A DNA stretch of 64,000 nt from Apricaphanius iberus (Eukaryota > Chordata > Actinopteri > Cyprinodontiformes > Aphaniidae), in the NCBI GenBank assembly GCA_028564705.1, contig JAPXFQ010000117.1:1-64000 (forward strand), read 5' to 3'. Of the stretch, positions 9,908 to 20,160 are shown piece by piece; positions within the stretch are counted from its first letter, which is position 1, and every line of letters begins with the position of its first letter. The notes beneath the pieces were generated by a model that saw only the letters and a program-made list of their open reading frames with translations, had not been told where the DNA came from and made no database searches. The position numbers and the translations under genes are program-made.

Positions 9908-12013
9908 TTATGCAGTATGTAGCTGAGGCAAAGCCACAAACATATTATGAAGAGGAAATAAAAGCAGTGGCTTTATGAAGTCTGTTACTGGAGCACTGGC
10001 AAGCTGACCAGACAGTTCTGATAATAAACAAACTCCAAGAGCTGTTGAATCAATGGGGTAGTTGAAAAAACATGTCCCAGTCCCCAAAAGTTCATATACC
10101 ACATGTGTTTCTCCAGCGGAATGCACAATGTTCCTCACAATCGCAACTCTGCCGCTCAGTTCAAAACAATTGGTACCACTGGAGTTTGAGATTATTGTGT
10201 CTTTGTGTTTACACATCTTATATTGTACACCCTGATGCATGGGAAAATCTCTCGGGATTGGTCCAGATACATGGGGCTGTTTAAGTTGAATACCTTCAGA
10301 CATTTCTTTAGAAATGTGAGGAAATAGTTGCCTTTCTTTGACACGCCTGGCAATTTGCTGCACAGGACCTTGTGGTCTTCTCACCATTTGTTTCAATTGT
10401 CCTAGATAATTCTCAAAGGGAAAGCATGATACTGAATCAAGAGGGCCATATTTTTCAGCATCATCGGCCAAATGTATGAGATTGTGAGTGTTGTTAACCA
10501 GAAATTTAGTCCCATATATCTTAGAAAAGTTTGCAACAAAGCATCTTAACAATTTTCTGGCATAACCACAGTACTCTCTACACAGAGGTGACAGAAGTAT
10601 TCTCATAGCACATGACAAAACCAGGAAGTTTTTGTAATGTTGTTTGGGCAATCTTTGAAAAAGCACAACTGGCCCTGTATATAATAAAAACTGCCTGAAT
10701 TCTGTTGCCTTCCACTGGCTGTACTCAGTTAAAGATCTTGGCTTTCTGGAGAAGCTCCGAGGTAAGCTTTGTCTACATATTTTCAAGTGATCAGAGATGG
10801 CGGACAGAACAGAGGATGAAACCCGACATTGCAATGGTCCTTTAAACCACAGAGCAATCAATTTACGCACAATGCCCAAGCAAACTAAATGCATGTAATC
10901 CAGAGGAAAAGCAGAAACCATACCAATGCCTAGCCCATGGAGAGGTGATTTAGATTGATGGTGGTCTTCATCAGACATTTGTTCAAACTGAGTGTCTGTC
11001 CTTAAGCTGGAATGCATGTCTGGAAACACAACTCTCCCATCAACATAAATGCCATACTGTGTGCAACGCTCACAAGAACTGTAGCCGCCATGACCTTTGA
11101 TACATTTTAAAAAAGCTCTTGCTGGAGTGTCACAAATAAAAGCATCTGGAAGTGCAACATTGTACCGTTTTCCATTTAACATTACACCTGTTGTTATGAT
11201 GACTTTTAAATCTTCAATAAAATCATGCATGTAGTCATTTACAGATTCAGGCTTACAGGGACCTGCATAGACACCTATAATGAACACATTTGCTTTTGGT
11301 AGTTCAACTATTTTACCTAAAATAGGCCATAGCTGCATATTAGAGCTCCTTGAAAGAGGCAGTCCATCAGCATTCACACGAATGGTTAACGTGTCTGTTC
11401 TCAGTTCTTGCTCATGTGTCATTTTCAATTCATATAGTAATGCACTTGCAAGCCCAAAGTGGTAGTAACTTCCCTTTCCCATCTCTTTTACCTCACAATC
11501 TTTCAACGTACGGAGAAGAGTTCTGGGATCCTTAGGTAAATCCAGACCTAGCTCCAAAAGTATAGCTAGTAGGTCTGAAAGTGCAGAATGAGACACATGT
11601 CGATTAGCTGCCCATTCAGCAATTTTCCTCTTTGCATCTGACTGGGGTTCCTCCACATTAAAATCACAGGTAGGATCTTCATCACTGTCACTTGACACAT
11701 AAAAGTAATCAAAATCACTGTCAAAGTCTAATTCCAGATTTACCGCCTCCTCAGAATTGTTCCCCATATCATCCTCAACTTCTTCTTCCTGGTCCACAGC
11801 CTGATCTGCCCGTTCCATAGCCTGGTCCACAGCCTGGTCAGCTTGTTCCACAGCCTGATCTGCCCGTTCCATAGCCTGGTCCACAGCCTGGTCAGCTTGT
11901 TCCACAGCCTGGTCTGCCTGTTCCATAGCTTCCATGGCAAGGCTCATTAAATGCTTCTGGACTCTAAATTTGATTCTCCTCCTCCTTGTCCTTGAATTGT
12001 CATGGAAATCCAT
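9908..12013 (-). CDS. CACTA/tnp2-like transposase, intact ORF
   Basis: An uninterrupted frame of about 701 codons. I place the start at MDFHDNSRTRRRRIKF because a strong acceptor ('tttttctttttcag') ends just upstream; the frame itself extends to 12127. An N-terminal basic stretch precedes an Ala/Gln/Asp repeat and an acidic region. Conserved blocks follow: NADGLPLSRSS (probable first catalytic D), ICDTPARAF, GGYSSCERCTQYG (Cys pair), LDYMHLVCLGIVRKL and CFPFENYLGQLKQMVRRPQG (probable catalytic E). These match animal and plant CACTA (En/Spm, tnp2, DUF4218-type) transposases, which cut the element out and reinsert it in the nucleus. Assigning the DDE residues is inference. No stop or frameshift was seen, so it may encode a full protein. 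Its companion gene starts 19 bases downstream. Confidence 0.85.
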   Translation of the reverse strand: MDFHDNSRTRRRRIKFRVQKHLMSLAMEAMEQADQAVEQADQAVDQAMERADQAVEQADQAVDQAMERADQAVDQEEEVEDDMGNNSEEAVNLELDFDSDFDYFYVSSDSDEDPTCDFNVEEPQSDAKRKIAEWAANRHVSHSALSDLLAILLELGLDLPKDPRTLLRTLKDCEVKEMGKGSYYHFGLASALLYELKMTHEQELRTDTLTIRVNADGLPLSRSSNMQLWPILGKIVELPKANVFIIGVYAGPCKPESVNDYMHDFIEDLKVIITTGVMLNGKRYNVALPDAFICDTPARAFLKCIKGHGGYSSCERCTQYGIYVDGRVVFPDMHSSLRTDTQFEQMSDEDHHQSKSPLHGLGIGMVSAFPLDYMHLVCLGIVRKLIALWFKGPLQCRVSSSVLSAISDHLKICRQSLPRSFSRKPRSLTEYSQWKATEFRQFLLYTGPVVLFQRLPKQHYKNFLVLSCAMRILLSPLCREYCGYARKLLRCFVANFSKIYGTKFLVNNTHNLIHLADDAEKYGPLDSVSCFPFENYLGQLKQMVRRPQGPVQQIARRVKERQLFPHISKEMSEGIQLKQPHVSGPIPRDFPMHQGVQYKMCKHKDTIISNSSGTNCFELSGRVAIVRNIVHSAGETHVVYELLGTGTCFFNYPIDSTALGVCLLSELSGQLASAPVTDFIKPLLLFPLHNMFVALPQLHTA
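11783..11935 (-). repeat. 54-bp coding tandem repeat in transposase
   Basis: About 2.5 units of 54 bp encode repeats of AVDQAMERADQAVEQADQ, near the transposase N-terminus. Ala at regular steps between acidic and Gln residues predicts a helix or coiled coil. The period is a multiple of three and so preserves the frame. Confidence 0.9.
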
Positions 12014-12020
12014 TTCACTG
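12014..12020 (-). promoter_or_regulatory. Splice acceptor before transposase start
   Basis: Reading the minus strand, a pyrimidine-rich tract ends in 'ttcag' at about 12020, just before the ATG at 12013. It would join upstream noncoding exons to the transposase exon. Confidence 0.6.
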
Positions 12021-12127
12021 AAAAAGAAAAAGATCTTTGCAATACAGTATGAGATCTTTGTTGCACTGCCTTGATATTGTGAATGGTCCTGTATGTTTTT
12101 TTCCTCCACTTCTTCTCCCTTTCCCAC

Positions 12128-13090
12128 TTTTGAGTGTATTGTACTCTCGTGTTCTTCTTTTAACTATGATAAATTCAAACTGCTTAAGAACTATATATCA
12201 GCTATAATTTGGCATACTGACACGTACATTTTTCTTAAAATACATGCTCCTGATTTTTCTAAATAAAGAGCATTTTACAAGGTGTAGTTAAAGAAACCAA
12301 TAAACGTCTGTTATAGGTCAGTAACATTGTACTACACCCAGTAAAACCAAAGTTACATGTATATGCAGGTTTTCTTAAATTTCAATTTGTGACTGACACC
12401 TTTGGTTGAAAAACAGAAATGCCCCTCCGTAGGGTTTCTGTTGGTGTCTGAGTTGTGCTGGGTCGCTTCTGTTTATTCTCACAACATTGCAATGAAATAT
12501 ACTCCGCTTGCGAGTTTACTTATTGTTTACTACCAGTTGTGGCAGGTCAGAAAAGTTTAACATAAACATGCTTGACGTCAGCGTGCGAATAATTAGACCT
12601 GACAGAAACAAGGAAGTATTGCCTACAGGCTCATAGGTGCACCTGCAGTGATTTGACAAAGTGTAAGTAAGCTCATCAGAAGATTTTTGCGTCATAGATG
12701 GTCAAATAAAAAGGCAGTTGCTACATTTATTTTTGGGCAAAAACTTAAGTATAGCCTCTTTAAACTGGCTTTGTTTTCTTTTTTGTTTTGATACAGAGTG
12801 AGATGTAAAATAAGTTTTTTTTTTGGCCATCAACTAAAACACTAGCACTGGTCAGTCTGTTAACATTTTTTTTTCTTCCTTTTCTTACACACACACACAG
12901 ATCTGAGGGAGAAAGTGACTGTCCACCATGAAGTTCTTAGCATGGCCTGGCATTTCACCTGTTACACTTAGTACTATTGTTGGGCTTGCAAGTGCAATAA
13001 TTTCAGAACAAAAAAAATGACAAATGAGCATGAATTGGCAACAGACTCAAATGTGCACACATGGCATAATATTAAAGTCAAATTACTTAC
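12128..13090 (-). other. Putative 5' intron of the CACTA transcript
   Basis: No coding signal was recognised. It lies between the donor at 13090 and the acceptor near 12020 and contains a short CA repeat at about 12888-12899. Confidence 0.4.
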
Positions 13091-13153
13091 GTGGTAAAGA
13101 AGAACACTTTCCAAATGTAGCGTGATATTAACTCAGCAGTGATCTGGACAACT
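13091..13153 (-). other. Putative noncoding 5' exon of CACTA gene
   Basis: On the minus strand 'ttttccccacag' precedes a 63-base segment that ends at donor 'gtaagtaa'. Both sites match the vertebrate consensus well. The position upstream of the transposase suggests a 5' UTR exon. No transcript evidence is available. Confidence 0.5.
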
Positions 13154-13535
13154 CTGTGGGGAAAACAATGAAGAAGGGAGAAAGAAAAGTTGGGAGAAGT
13201 TAACAGTTAACAAGTTATAATTTTAAATTAAATACACAACAATTCTAAGTTCCTTGCTGAAATTTACAATTTTAAAGCCCTTGTAGATGAAAACTAAATA
13301 GTCAGCCCAGAATTAGAACATTGAGAATATTTTCTTACTTTTTTGTGTTTATCACATTTTTCATAGAAATTATGTCAAGTGTATTCACACATTTTATCAA
13401 TCACATAATTTACTGATAAGACTAATTCATCTCCTTGATGACTTGGCAGCTGCATGTAGCTGTTAAATGACACTGGACGCTAATATATATACAAAATAAA
13501 GACATAGGATAAACACTGATGTGCTTAAATGCATG
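13154..13535. other. No recognised feature
   Basis: AT-rich DNA, probably intronic to the CACTA transcription unit. Nothing else can be supported. Confidence 0.3.
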
Positions 13536-13543
13536 GTTAGATG

Positions 13544-13758
13544 TAGGGCTGCACGATTATGACCAAAATAATAATCACGATTATTTTGATCAATATTGTA
13601 ATCACGATTATTAATCACGATCATTCATCCAGTCCTGTAAAATATCTATTCTTATTGCACTAATTCTAAACACAATGTTGCAACATTTTTTGTGAAAAAT
13701 AAAGCTTTACAATAGATGATAAATAATGCAAAAGAACAAACAAAAAACAAACTCCAAT

Positions 13759-13796
<38 letters not shown>

Positions 13797-14536
13797 AAAG
13801 TACAAGCTAAATATGTTATTGCAGAGTGCAATCTCAAACTGCAATTTAAACGATCGTCTTAATAGGCATGAAATCAGACGTACCACTATTTCGCGTGACC
13901 TTTTACCCGTATGACTGTTCTGTTAACCCGGATGTTTACGTTACGTTCGCCTGTGGTCCCTCCATCCTTTGGTCGTTAATTTTTCTGGTATGACTTTACA
14001 ACTTAAATGTTTATTCAGTCAAAAAACATTTACAGTAATAAGTAACATCACTACACGTACATTTATACGCCGAAACTGCGGCGTCGTAGCTAGGTCCTTC
14101 TTATTCTATGATTTCGGGGCTTCCGCTGCATTGTGGGATAGCGTAGCGTCCACCGACTGCTTACTGTGGCGGTAGTACACTTTGAGGAACTTAGTGCTTA
14201 CTAGTCAGATCCATAATGGAGATTTGGATCTACTACATTGATAAAATGCTCGTTTTTCACCTGCTATGTAGCAAGCGTAGTAGACGTATTCGGATGCAGC
14301 CATATGAGTGCTGCTGAGTGGCGTGTGCGCGGTTTTTATTTGGGCACCTTAATGAAGCTTTAGCCATGCGTTCGCCCCCTGGTGGCTGATGGACTATTGA
14401 TTGAGTCGGTGTGTGATAAAAAAGAAAGCAGAAGAGCTCACACTTTCAATGTAAATATCGTTGACGATCAGGTTCATTTAATTGTGGCCACCAAAATCGT
14501 GATCACGATTAAAATTCGATTAATTGTGCAGCCCTA
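13544..14536. mobile_element. Non-autonomous hAT element, 993 bp
   Basis: The left end 'tagggctgcacgattatgac' and right end 'attaattgtgcagcccta' are inverted copies, followed inward by 'aatcacgatta' subterminal motifs on both sides. The flanking 8-mers GTTAGATG (13536-13543) and GTTTGATG (14537-14544) match at 7 of 8 positions, which fits the 8-bp duplication of hAT transposons. No transposase is encoded. It sits in the putative first intron region of the CACTA gene and contains a (TA)n run. Confidence 0.88.
13762..13793. repeat. (TA)n microsatellite inside hAT element
   Basis: About 16 TA dinucleotides in the interior of the hAT element; prone to length change. Confidence 0.9.
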
Positions 14537-14544
14537 GTTTGATG

Positions 14545-15555
14545 TCCATACAGTCAAACTGTAAGGACTATCAATCAAATCAATCCAACATGATGCACTC
14601 AAATGTTGAGATGTACCCAATATGCAGAGAATATTAACACAATTTGTTTTATCCTAACATAAAACTATAGTACTACATTAAGATACAAATATAATAATAG
14701 TAATAACAATAATATAGAAATAAAGAAACCGACTATAAACCTGACTTTGAATAAATGAGAATGAAAATGTGTCTTCCATTTGAGAAGGATGAATATCAAT
14801 TACATTTTTCAATTCACTTTTGATTAAATAGTTCCAATTCACAACAAATGTAATCTCAAGGCACTTCACAAGAAAAGTCATTTCAATACAATTATACAAA
14901 CATTCCAATCAGTTAAAAGTTTCCTATGTAAGTAATCCCAGCATCCCAAAGTTATATTAAAATACTTTGACTAAATTGCTTCTACAGCAGCGACTCTAAT
15001 TCAATCAGATGGAAGGCCAATGTCAAAACTAGCACTCTGTACTGAGAGAAAAGAAACGGACCTCATTTTTACGTACGTGTCCAGAAAAAGGAACTTTTGG
15101 TCACCTTAGTGAATTGAATAATAATAGTGGAATAATCCTGGAATGACCAGCGAACATGAAGTGATAACTTTTTTTTTACTATGGTGGTGGTCTGTCATAA
15201 ATGGATCAAAGTCTAAAGATATCGCCCAGTAATAGGTGTCTATGTTTGACATAATATGACCAAATTTGACATACATATTTAAGTTTGTAGAACAAGCGTG
15301 TGAGAATTAAATGACTTACTGCTGGAAACCGCTAGCTTTTAATTCCCGCGTCCTGTGAGCCTGCGGGCTGCTTTGAAGCTGCGGGGGAGAGCCGGCAGCC
15401 CAGCCAGTTGGAAACAGCGTGTTGGACCGACCGTACCAACTTGAGGAATAAGGGGGGTGGACTATGATTTCTCAACAATTATAAAAAAACGTTTTGTGCA
15501 AACTAACTTTTACGTTGTGGTTTTAGAAGACAATACCGTTTTACTGATGGCATGT
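14545..15555. other. No recognised feature
   Basis: AT-rich DNA with a slightly GC-rich patch around 15340-15430. No motif or exon could be supported. Confidence 0.4.
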
Positions 15556-15561
15556 ATGTGT

Positions 15562-15623
15562 TTACACTAACTTCTTTTGTGAGGGGACAACTTTGTGTGT
15601 CCCCTCACAATGTTAGTGTTAAT
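15562..15623. repeat. Perfect-stem palindrome or MITE
   Basis: The arms 'tgtgaggggaca' and 'tgtcccctcaca' are exact inverted copies around a short loop, extended by 'acactaac' and 'gttagtgt'. RNA or single-stranded DNA would fold into a long hairpin. It is probably a tiny MITE; the superfamily is unknown. Confidence 0.75.
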
Positions 15624-15998
15624 TCGATTAATTAATGATCTGTAATTCTCGTATAGCAAATCAACGGATTTTGTGGGAAGTTTTGTATGACAAGTTGTTG
15701 CAATTTGCTGAAGCAAAACTTACAGATTGCTCGATTTCACATGTGTTCATGAAGTGTTAACCCATAATAGCAAGCAGGCCGCGCTTCAGTCGGCTAATAT
15801 CAGTGAATACATTTGACTAGCGTTGCTAGCTATCTACACTCACGAGAAGATGAGTTCACATAAGCCTGTTTATTGAACAGTAGTAGTAGTTCAAATAAAC
15901 ACTTTTTGCAAATTCCCTTGTGTTATCTTACTATACTAACATAGAAATGATTATTTAATAAGAAACTTTTTTTGATAGTCAAATAGGTTGCTACTCAC

Positions 15999-16060
15999 CA
16001 GTGTTGCAGCTGCTCCTCCTCCTCTTTTCTGCACTGGCTGCTCTGAAGAAAATTGAAATG
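15999..16060 (-). other. Putative first exon of CACTA transcript
   Basis: On the minus strand a GA-rich segment ends at 'aacactg' followed by the donor 'gtgagtag'. It precedes the exon at 13153-13091 in transcription order. The 5' limit and start site are not known. Confidence 0.4.
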
Positions 16061-17360
16061 CCCGCCGGTGCGCGCCAAGTGTAACAGTTATTTTGGCCTA
16101 CCCGTGATCCTTAGCGAAAGACAGATGCAAGTTCAAACTTTATGCACAATCAAATTTACGTACATATCATATTTAGTTTAGTAATTATTTGTCTATAGTC
16201 CATTTTTTGTGGGCTATAGTCATTATTTAATATCAAATATTACATCCAGATAGGGTAATATGCATTTGTACTTTTCAGAGTTTCCTAAATTGACTTCATT
16301 AACCCAGATTATGGATATAATAGGTCTATCCCAGGAGAAAAAAAGCAACAGGGAAATTCATAAAATGTATGCATTCAAACACATTTCCATGCACATTGAA
16401 TTTCTTACTGCGCTGTCTATTATGAATGCTGGACAACATCAATTCAAATAATCCATATACATTTTAGAGCAGGGTCTTTAACATTTTTCAGGCCAATGGC
16501 CCCCAGCAAAACAATTTTGTGTCTTATATTTTATATAATTATATGTTATTGTCCCATTGACAAATTAGCATATTGTCCATTCAATGTAGGCTGTAAATAA
16601 AGTTTTGTATATCACCTTTCACAGACAGTTGACACTTTAAAGACAGATAGTCAATAAAATAAAATCCACAGCCAAAAAGAATACATAAGATAAGTTGCAT
16701 AAAATTAAATATATAAAATTTTAAATCAGCTTAGGCTTGTTTAAATGAAAATGTCTTCAACTGCTCTTTAAAAACATCCACAGAGTCCAGACTACACTAA
16801 AGGGCTATTCAAATAATAAACAGATTCAATACTATTACTAACATCTTTTTGATTTTAGACAGCTGGAGACTGAAGGGGTTCTCTGTCAATTTGTGGGGAA
16901 CCTGTCAGAGCCAACGTTTAAGATGCAGCCTCATTTTTGGCACAGCAGCAATACTGTGTATAGGAGGCTTGGATTGACAGATCTGAAGAGTGAAACCTTT
17001 TGTGTAATGGCTTTTACTTGTAATTTATATTAGTTGTCACACACACTGTTGGATCTGCTTTCATCTGCTACTGGCCTGGTTAACCGTCAAATTTTAAAAT
17101 CCAACCCTGTCATTGGTTGCATTGCAATCTTAAAACACATTCAGGTCTCTATTTCCAACAAAAACAAACAAATAATTAGAATAATACAATTACAATAATA
17201 ACAAACAAATAAACAAAAACCTTAGTTTTATATACTGGCATTTCAAAGTTCTCTTTAAAACTAAGCCTGAAACTTGTGTCCAATTCATAGCAACCTTAAA
17301 ACTTTTTCATAGAGCTAAGCCAAATACATCATTGAAAAAGTCTTGACCTGTGGAGTAACA
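16061..17360. other. Mostly unassigned; possible LINE 3' debris
   Basis: The segment near 16740-16800 resembles the reverse complement of a LINE tail region, but weakly. No gene was recognised. Confidence 0.3.
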
Positions 17361-17361
17361 A

Positions 17362-17480
17362 CAATCAATCAAATCAAATAAACTTTATTGCTCTTTGGCG
17401 AGAAATTTGTCTTGGGCACAGAGTGCTGAACCGCTGTCTTTACATTGTACAGAACAGAACAGTACACTGATGGTCTTTTA
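17362..17480 (-). repeat. Possible LINE 3' terminus fragment
   Basis: 'caaataaactttattgctct' resembles the minus-strand 3' ends of fish LINEs. No coding sequence accompanies it. The call rests on resemblance alone. Confidence 0.35.
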
Positions 17481-17489
17481 GAAAGAATA

Positions 17490-17985
17490 ATAACAGCAGT
17501 ACCAGAATGCTTGAATTTACAACCACCAAGCAGGAACCAGCCTCTTCTAGGCCTAGCAACATGAAATACAATTAAGAAATTGAAAGATTGCTAATAGGGA
17601 ATTAAATAAAAGGAAATAATAATACTAATTAAAAACAGAAAATTAAAAAATTAAAAAGAAGACTAAGACCATATTCAGACTAAGACTATACCCTTACTAT
17701 GGAGGAAACGGGGCTGTTTTTTGTTCAAGCATGTCAGTAAGAAGACTTTAAATGACTCCTGCATTGAAACACTGGCCTATGAACGTTGACCGTGGCACAT
17801 AATTCAGCAAGAAAAAGGCATACAGTCGTGGGATCAGTGGGAGCTCTGGATTTCAGCTACAATAGTCAACAACTGGGGGCTGTGTCAAATATGTGTAAAA
17901 TAAAGTTTCACAGATTTAACAATTACACACATTTAACTATTGTTGCCATGTTGGCCCCAACAAATATTAAAAAGTTATACTATAT
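17490..17985. other. No recognised feature
   Basis: AT-rich DNA leading into the satellite; nothing supported. Confidence 0.3.
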
Positions 17986-17989
17986 TATA

Positions 17990-19775
17990 TGGGCCTGCTC
18001 AGCCAATATAGCTTCCAGGGCCCACATAAGGAGCCCATATGGGTTTCCAATCTGGGACCCATGTTGCTTACTCCCTGTGTTGGCAAAATAATGAAATCCA
18101 GCACTCCCCAAAGCCTGCATTGCCCACTTACATCCCTCATGGGGCCCATTTAGTTGACCCAGGGGGAAGTGGCCCAAGTTTGTAGCCAAATTGGTTGTGG
18201 GGTTTTCATAGGCTTACCATGGGTTCCATGTGGTTAAGGGAAACCATCTGGGTCCCAATAATGTTTTACCCATTACTGACCATAAGGGAGAACCATAGGC
18301 CTCATTGTGCAATTGGTAGATCCCTTTCAGGCCCATGTAAGCAGTGCCAAAAAAAAACACACACAAAAGTGGATCAATAAAAAATACATATGGCTCACGA
18401 ATTTGGGACCCATGTTGCTTAACCCATGTGGGGCATAAATAATAAATCCCAGCACTCCCTATAGCCTGCATTGCCCACTTACATCCTTCATCGAGCCCAG
18501 TTAGATGGCCCACATGGGCTAACCATGTGGGTCAATGTAACTGAAACCACAGGGGTCCCAATAATGTTATCCATTTTCTGCCCATGCCCATTGTGCCCAT
18601 TTAGCTCACTTATTGGGCCCATGTAAGCAGCCGATATGGGCTTCCAATCTGGGACGCTGCATTTGTCTTAACCCATATGTGGTGCATAAATAATGAAGCC
18701 CATTACTCCCAAAAGTTCATGCATTGCCCACCTTACAGTCCTCATGGAGGCCCATTTAGTTGTACCCACATGGGCTTACTACGTGGGTCCCATGTTAGGG
18801 AAACCATCCTGGGTCCCAATAATGTTTACCCATTTTACTGCCCATGTGGTAAAAGCCCATTGTCCCGAATTAGCTCACTTATTGGTGCCCATGTAAGCAG
18901 CCGATATGGGCTTCCAATCTGGGACCCATGTTGCTTAACCCCTGTGGGGCATAAATAATGAAGCCCATTACTCCCAAAAGTCTGCATTGCCCACTTACAT
19001 CCTTCATGGGGCCCATTTAGTTGACCCACATGGGCTTACGACGTGGGTCCATGTTAGGGAAACCATCTGGGTCCCAATAATGTTACCCATTTACTGCCCA
19101 TGCCCATTGTGCCCATTTAGCTCACTAATTGGGCCCATGTAAGCAGCCGATATGGGCTTCCAATCTGGGACCCATGTTGCTTAACCCATGTGGGGCATAA
19201 ATAATGAAGCCCATTACTCCCAAAAGTCTGCATTGCCCACTTACATCCTTCATGGGGCCCATTTAGTTGACCCACATGGGCTTACCACGTGGGTCCATGT
19301 TAGGGAAACCATCTGGGTCCCAATAATGTTACCCATTTACTGCCCATGCCCATTGTGCCAATGTAGATCCCTTATCAGGCCCATGTAAGCAGCCCATATG
19401 GACTTACAATCTGGGACCCATGTTGCTTACTCCATGTGGTGCCAAAATACTTAAACCCAGCACTCCCCAAAGCCTGCATTGCCCACTAACGTCCTTCATG
19501 GGTCCCAGTTAGATGGCCCACATGGGCTTACCATGTGGGTCTAAGTTACTGAAACCATACGGGCCCCAATAATGTTACACATTCACTGCCCATGCCCATT
19601 GTGCCCATTTAGGTCACTTATTGGGCCCATGTAAGCAGCCCATATGGGCTTCAAATCTGGGACCCATGTTGATTAACCCATGTGGGGCCAGGAAAATTTT
19701 CCCAGTTCAAGCCCATGCCCAATTGGTACCCATGTAGCCCATTTATAACCCATATGGGGCCCAAATGACATGTTG
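17990..19775. repeat. 246-bp satellite array, about seven units
   Basis: The anchor 'aatctgggacccatg' or a variant falls at about 18049, 18400, 18646, 18916, 19162, 19408 and 19654. Four of the six steps are exactly 246 bp. The step 18049-18400 is 351 bp (extra sequence) and 18646-18916 is 270 bp (many small insertions). Units share 'cccacatgggctta' and 'gggcccatgtaagcag' blocks. Open frames such as those at 18677 and 19188 repeat with the unit and are not genes. Confidence 0.93.
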
Positions 19776-20160
19776 GCTGGGTAGCAGGGGGTTGCTGGCT
19801 GGTGAGAGAGAAATTTTTTTTTTCTTATTTTTACGTTTTCATCCAAAGGGATGTACTGAATTTAAGAAAGGATATATTGTAATGGAACAGACATAAGTGT
19901 CTTAAACTGGATAAATAAAATAAGTAAATGTAAGAATCAATTTGGGTGAACAAGCAAATGGATATTAATCAGTTGAACTGTACACAAAAAGTAAACTCTT
20001 GAGCCTGCTCTTGCTTTTAAATCCATTAATGAGGGAGGTGTTTTTGGTTTAGTTTTTAGGAAAAACAACGGTGTTGTATCAAAATAATATGGACTTGCTC
20101 TTTCCCCAGGGATTATTTTTAATTAGATGGGTGAAATAATTTCTCGGCACAATACAGTTG
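19776..20160. other. No recognised feature
   Basis: Sequence between the satellite and the GC-richer block that follows. Nothing recognised. Confidence 0.3.

Larger units (their letters stand above)
7597..16060 (-). mobile_element. CACTA-like transposon or its derivative
   Basis: This span covers two putative 5' exons, the transposase exon and the three companion exons, all in one transcription unit. Skipping from the upstream donor to the acceptor at 12020 gives the transposase; skipping to 9891 gives the companion protein. En/Spm of maize makes TNPD and TNPA by alternative splicing in the same way. I could not find CACTA termini, so the true ends are unknown, and domestication of either gene cannot be excluded. 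Confidence 0.5.

Noticed and set aside
9528..9926. Plus-strand 132-codon frame
   Set aside because: It lies antisense to companion exon A, whose minus-strand frame has consistent splicing and family motifs.
18677..19388. Several open frames of 60-93 codons with similar proteins
   Set aside because: They recur with the 246-bp satellite unit on both strands, so they are translations of the repeat.
17990..19775. CRISPR-like regular array
   Set aside because: Units are 246 bp with no short repeat/unique spacer pattern, and the context is vertebrate satellite DNA.
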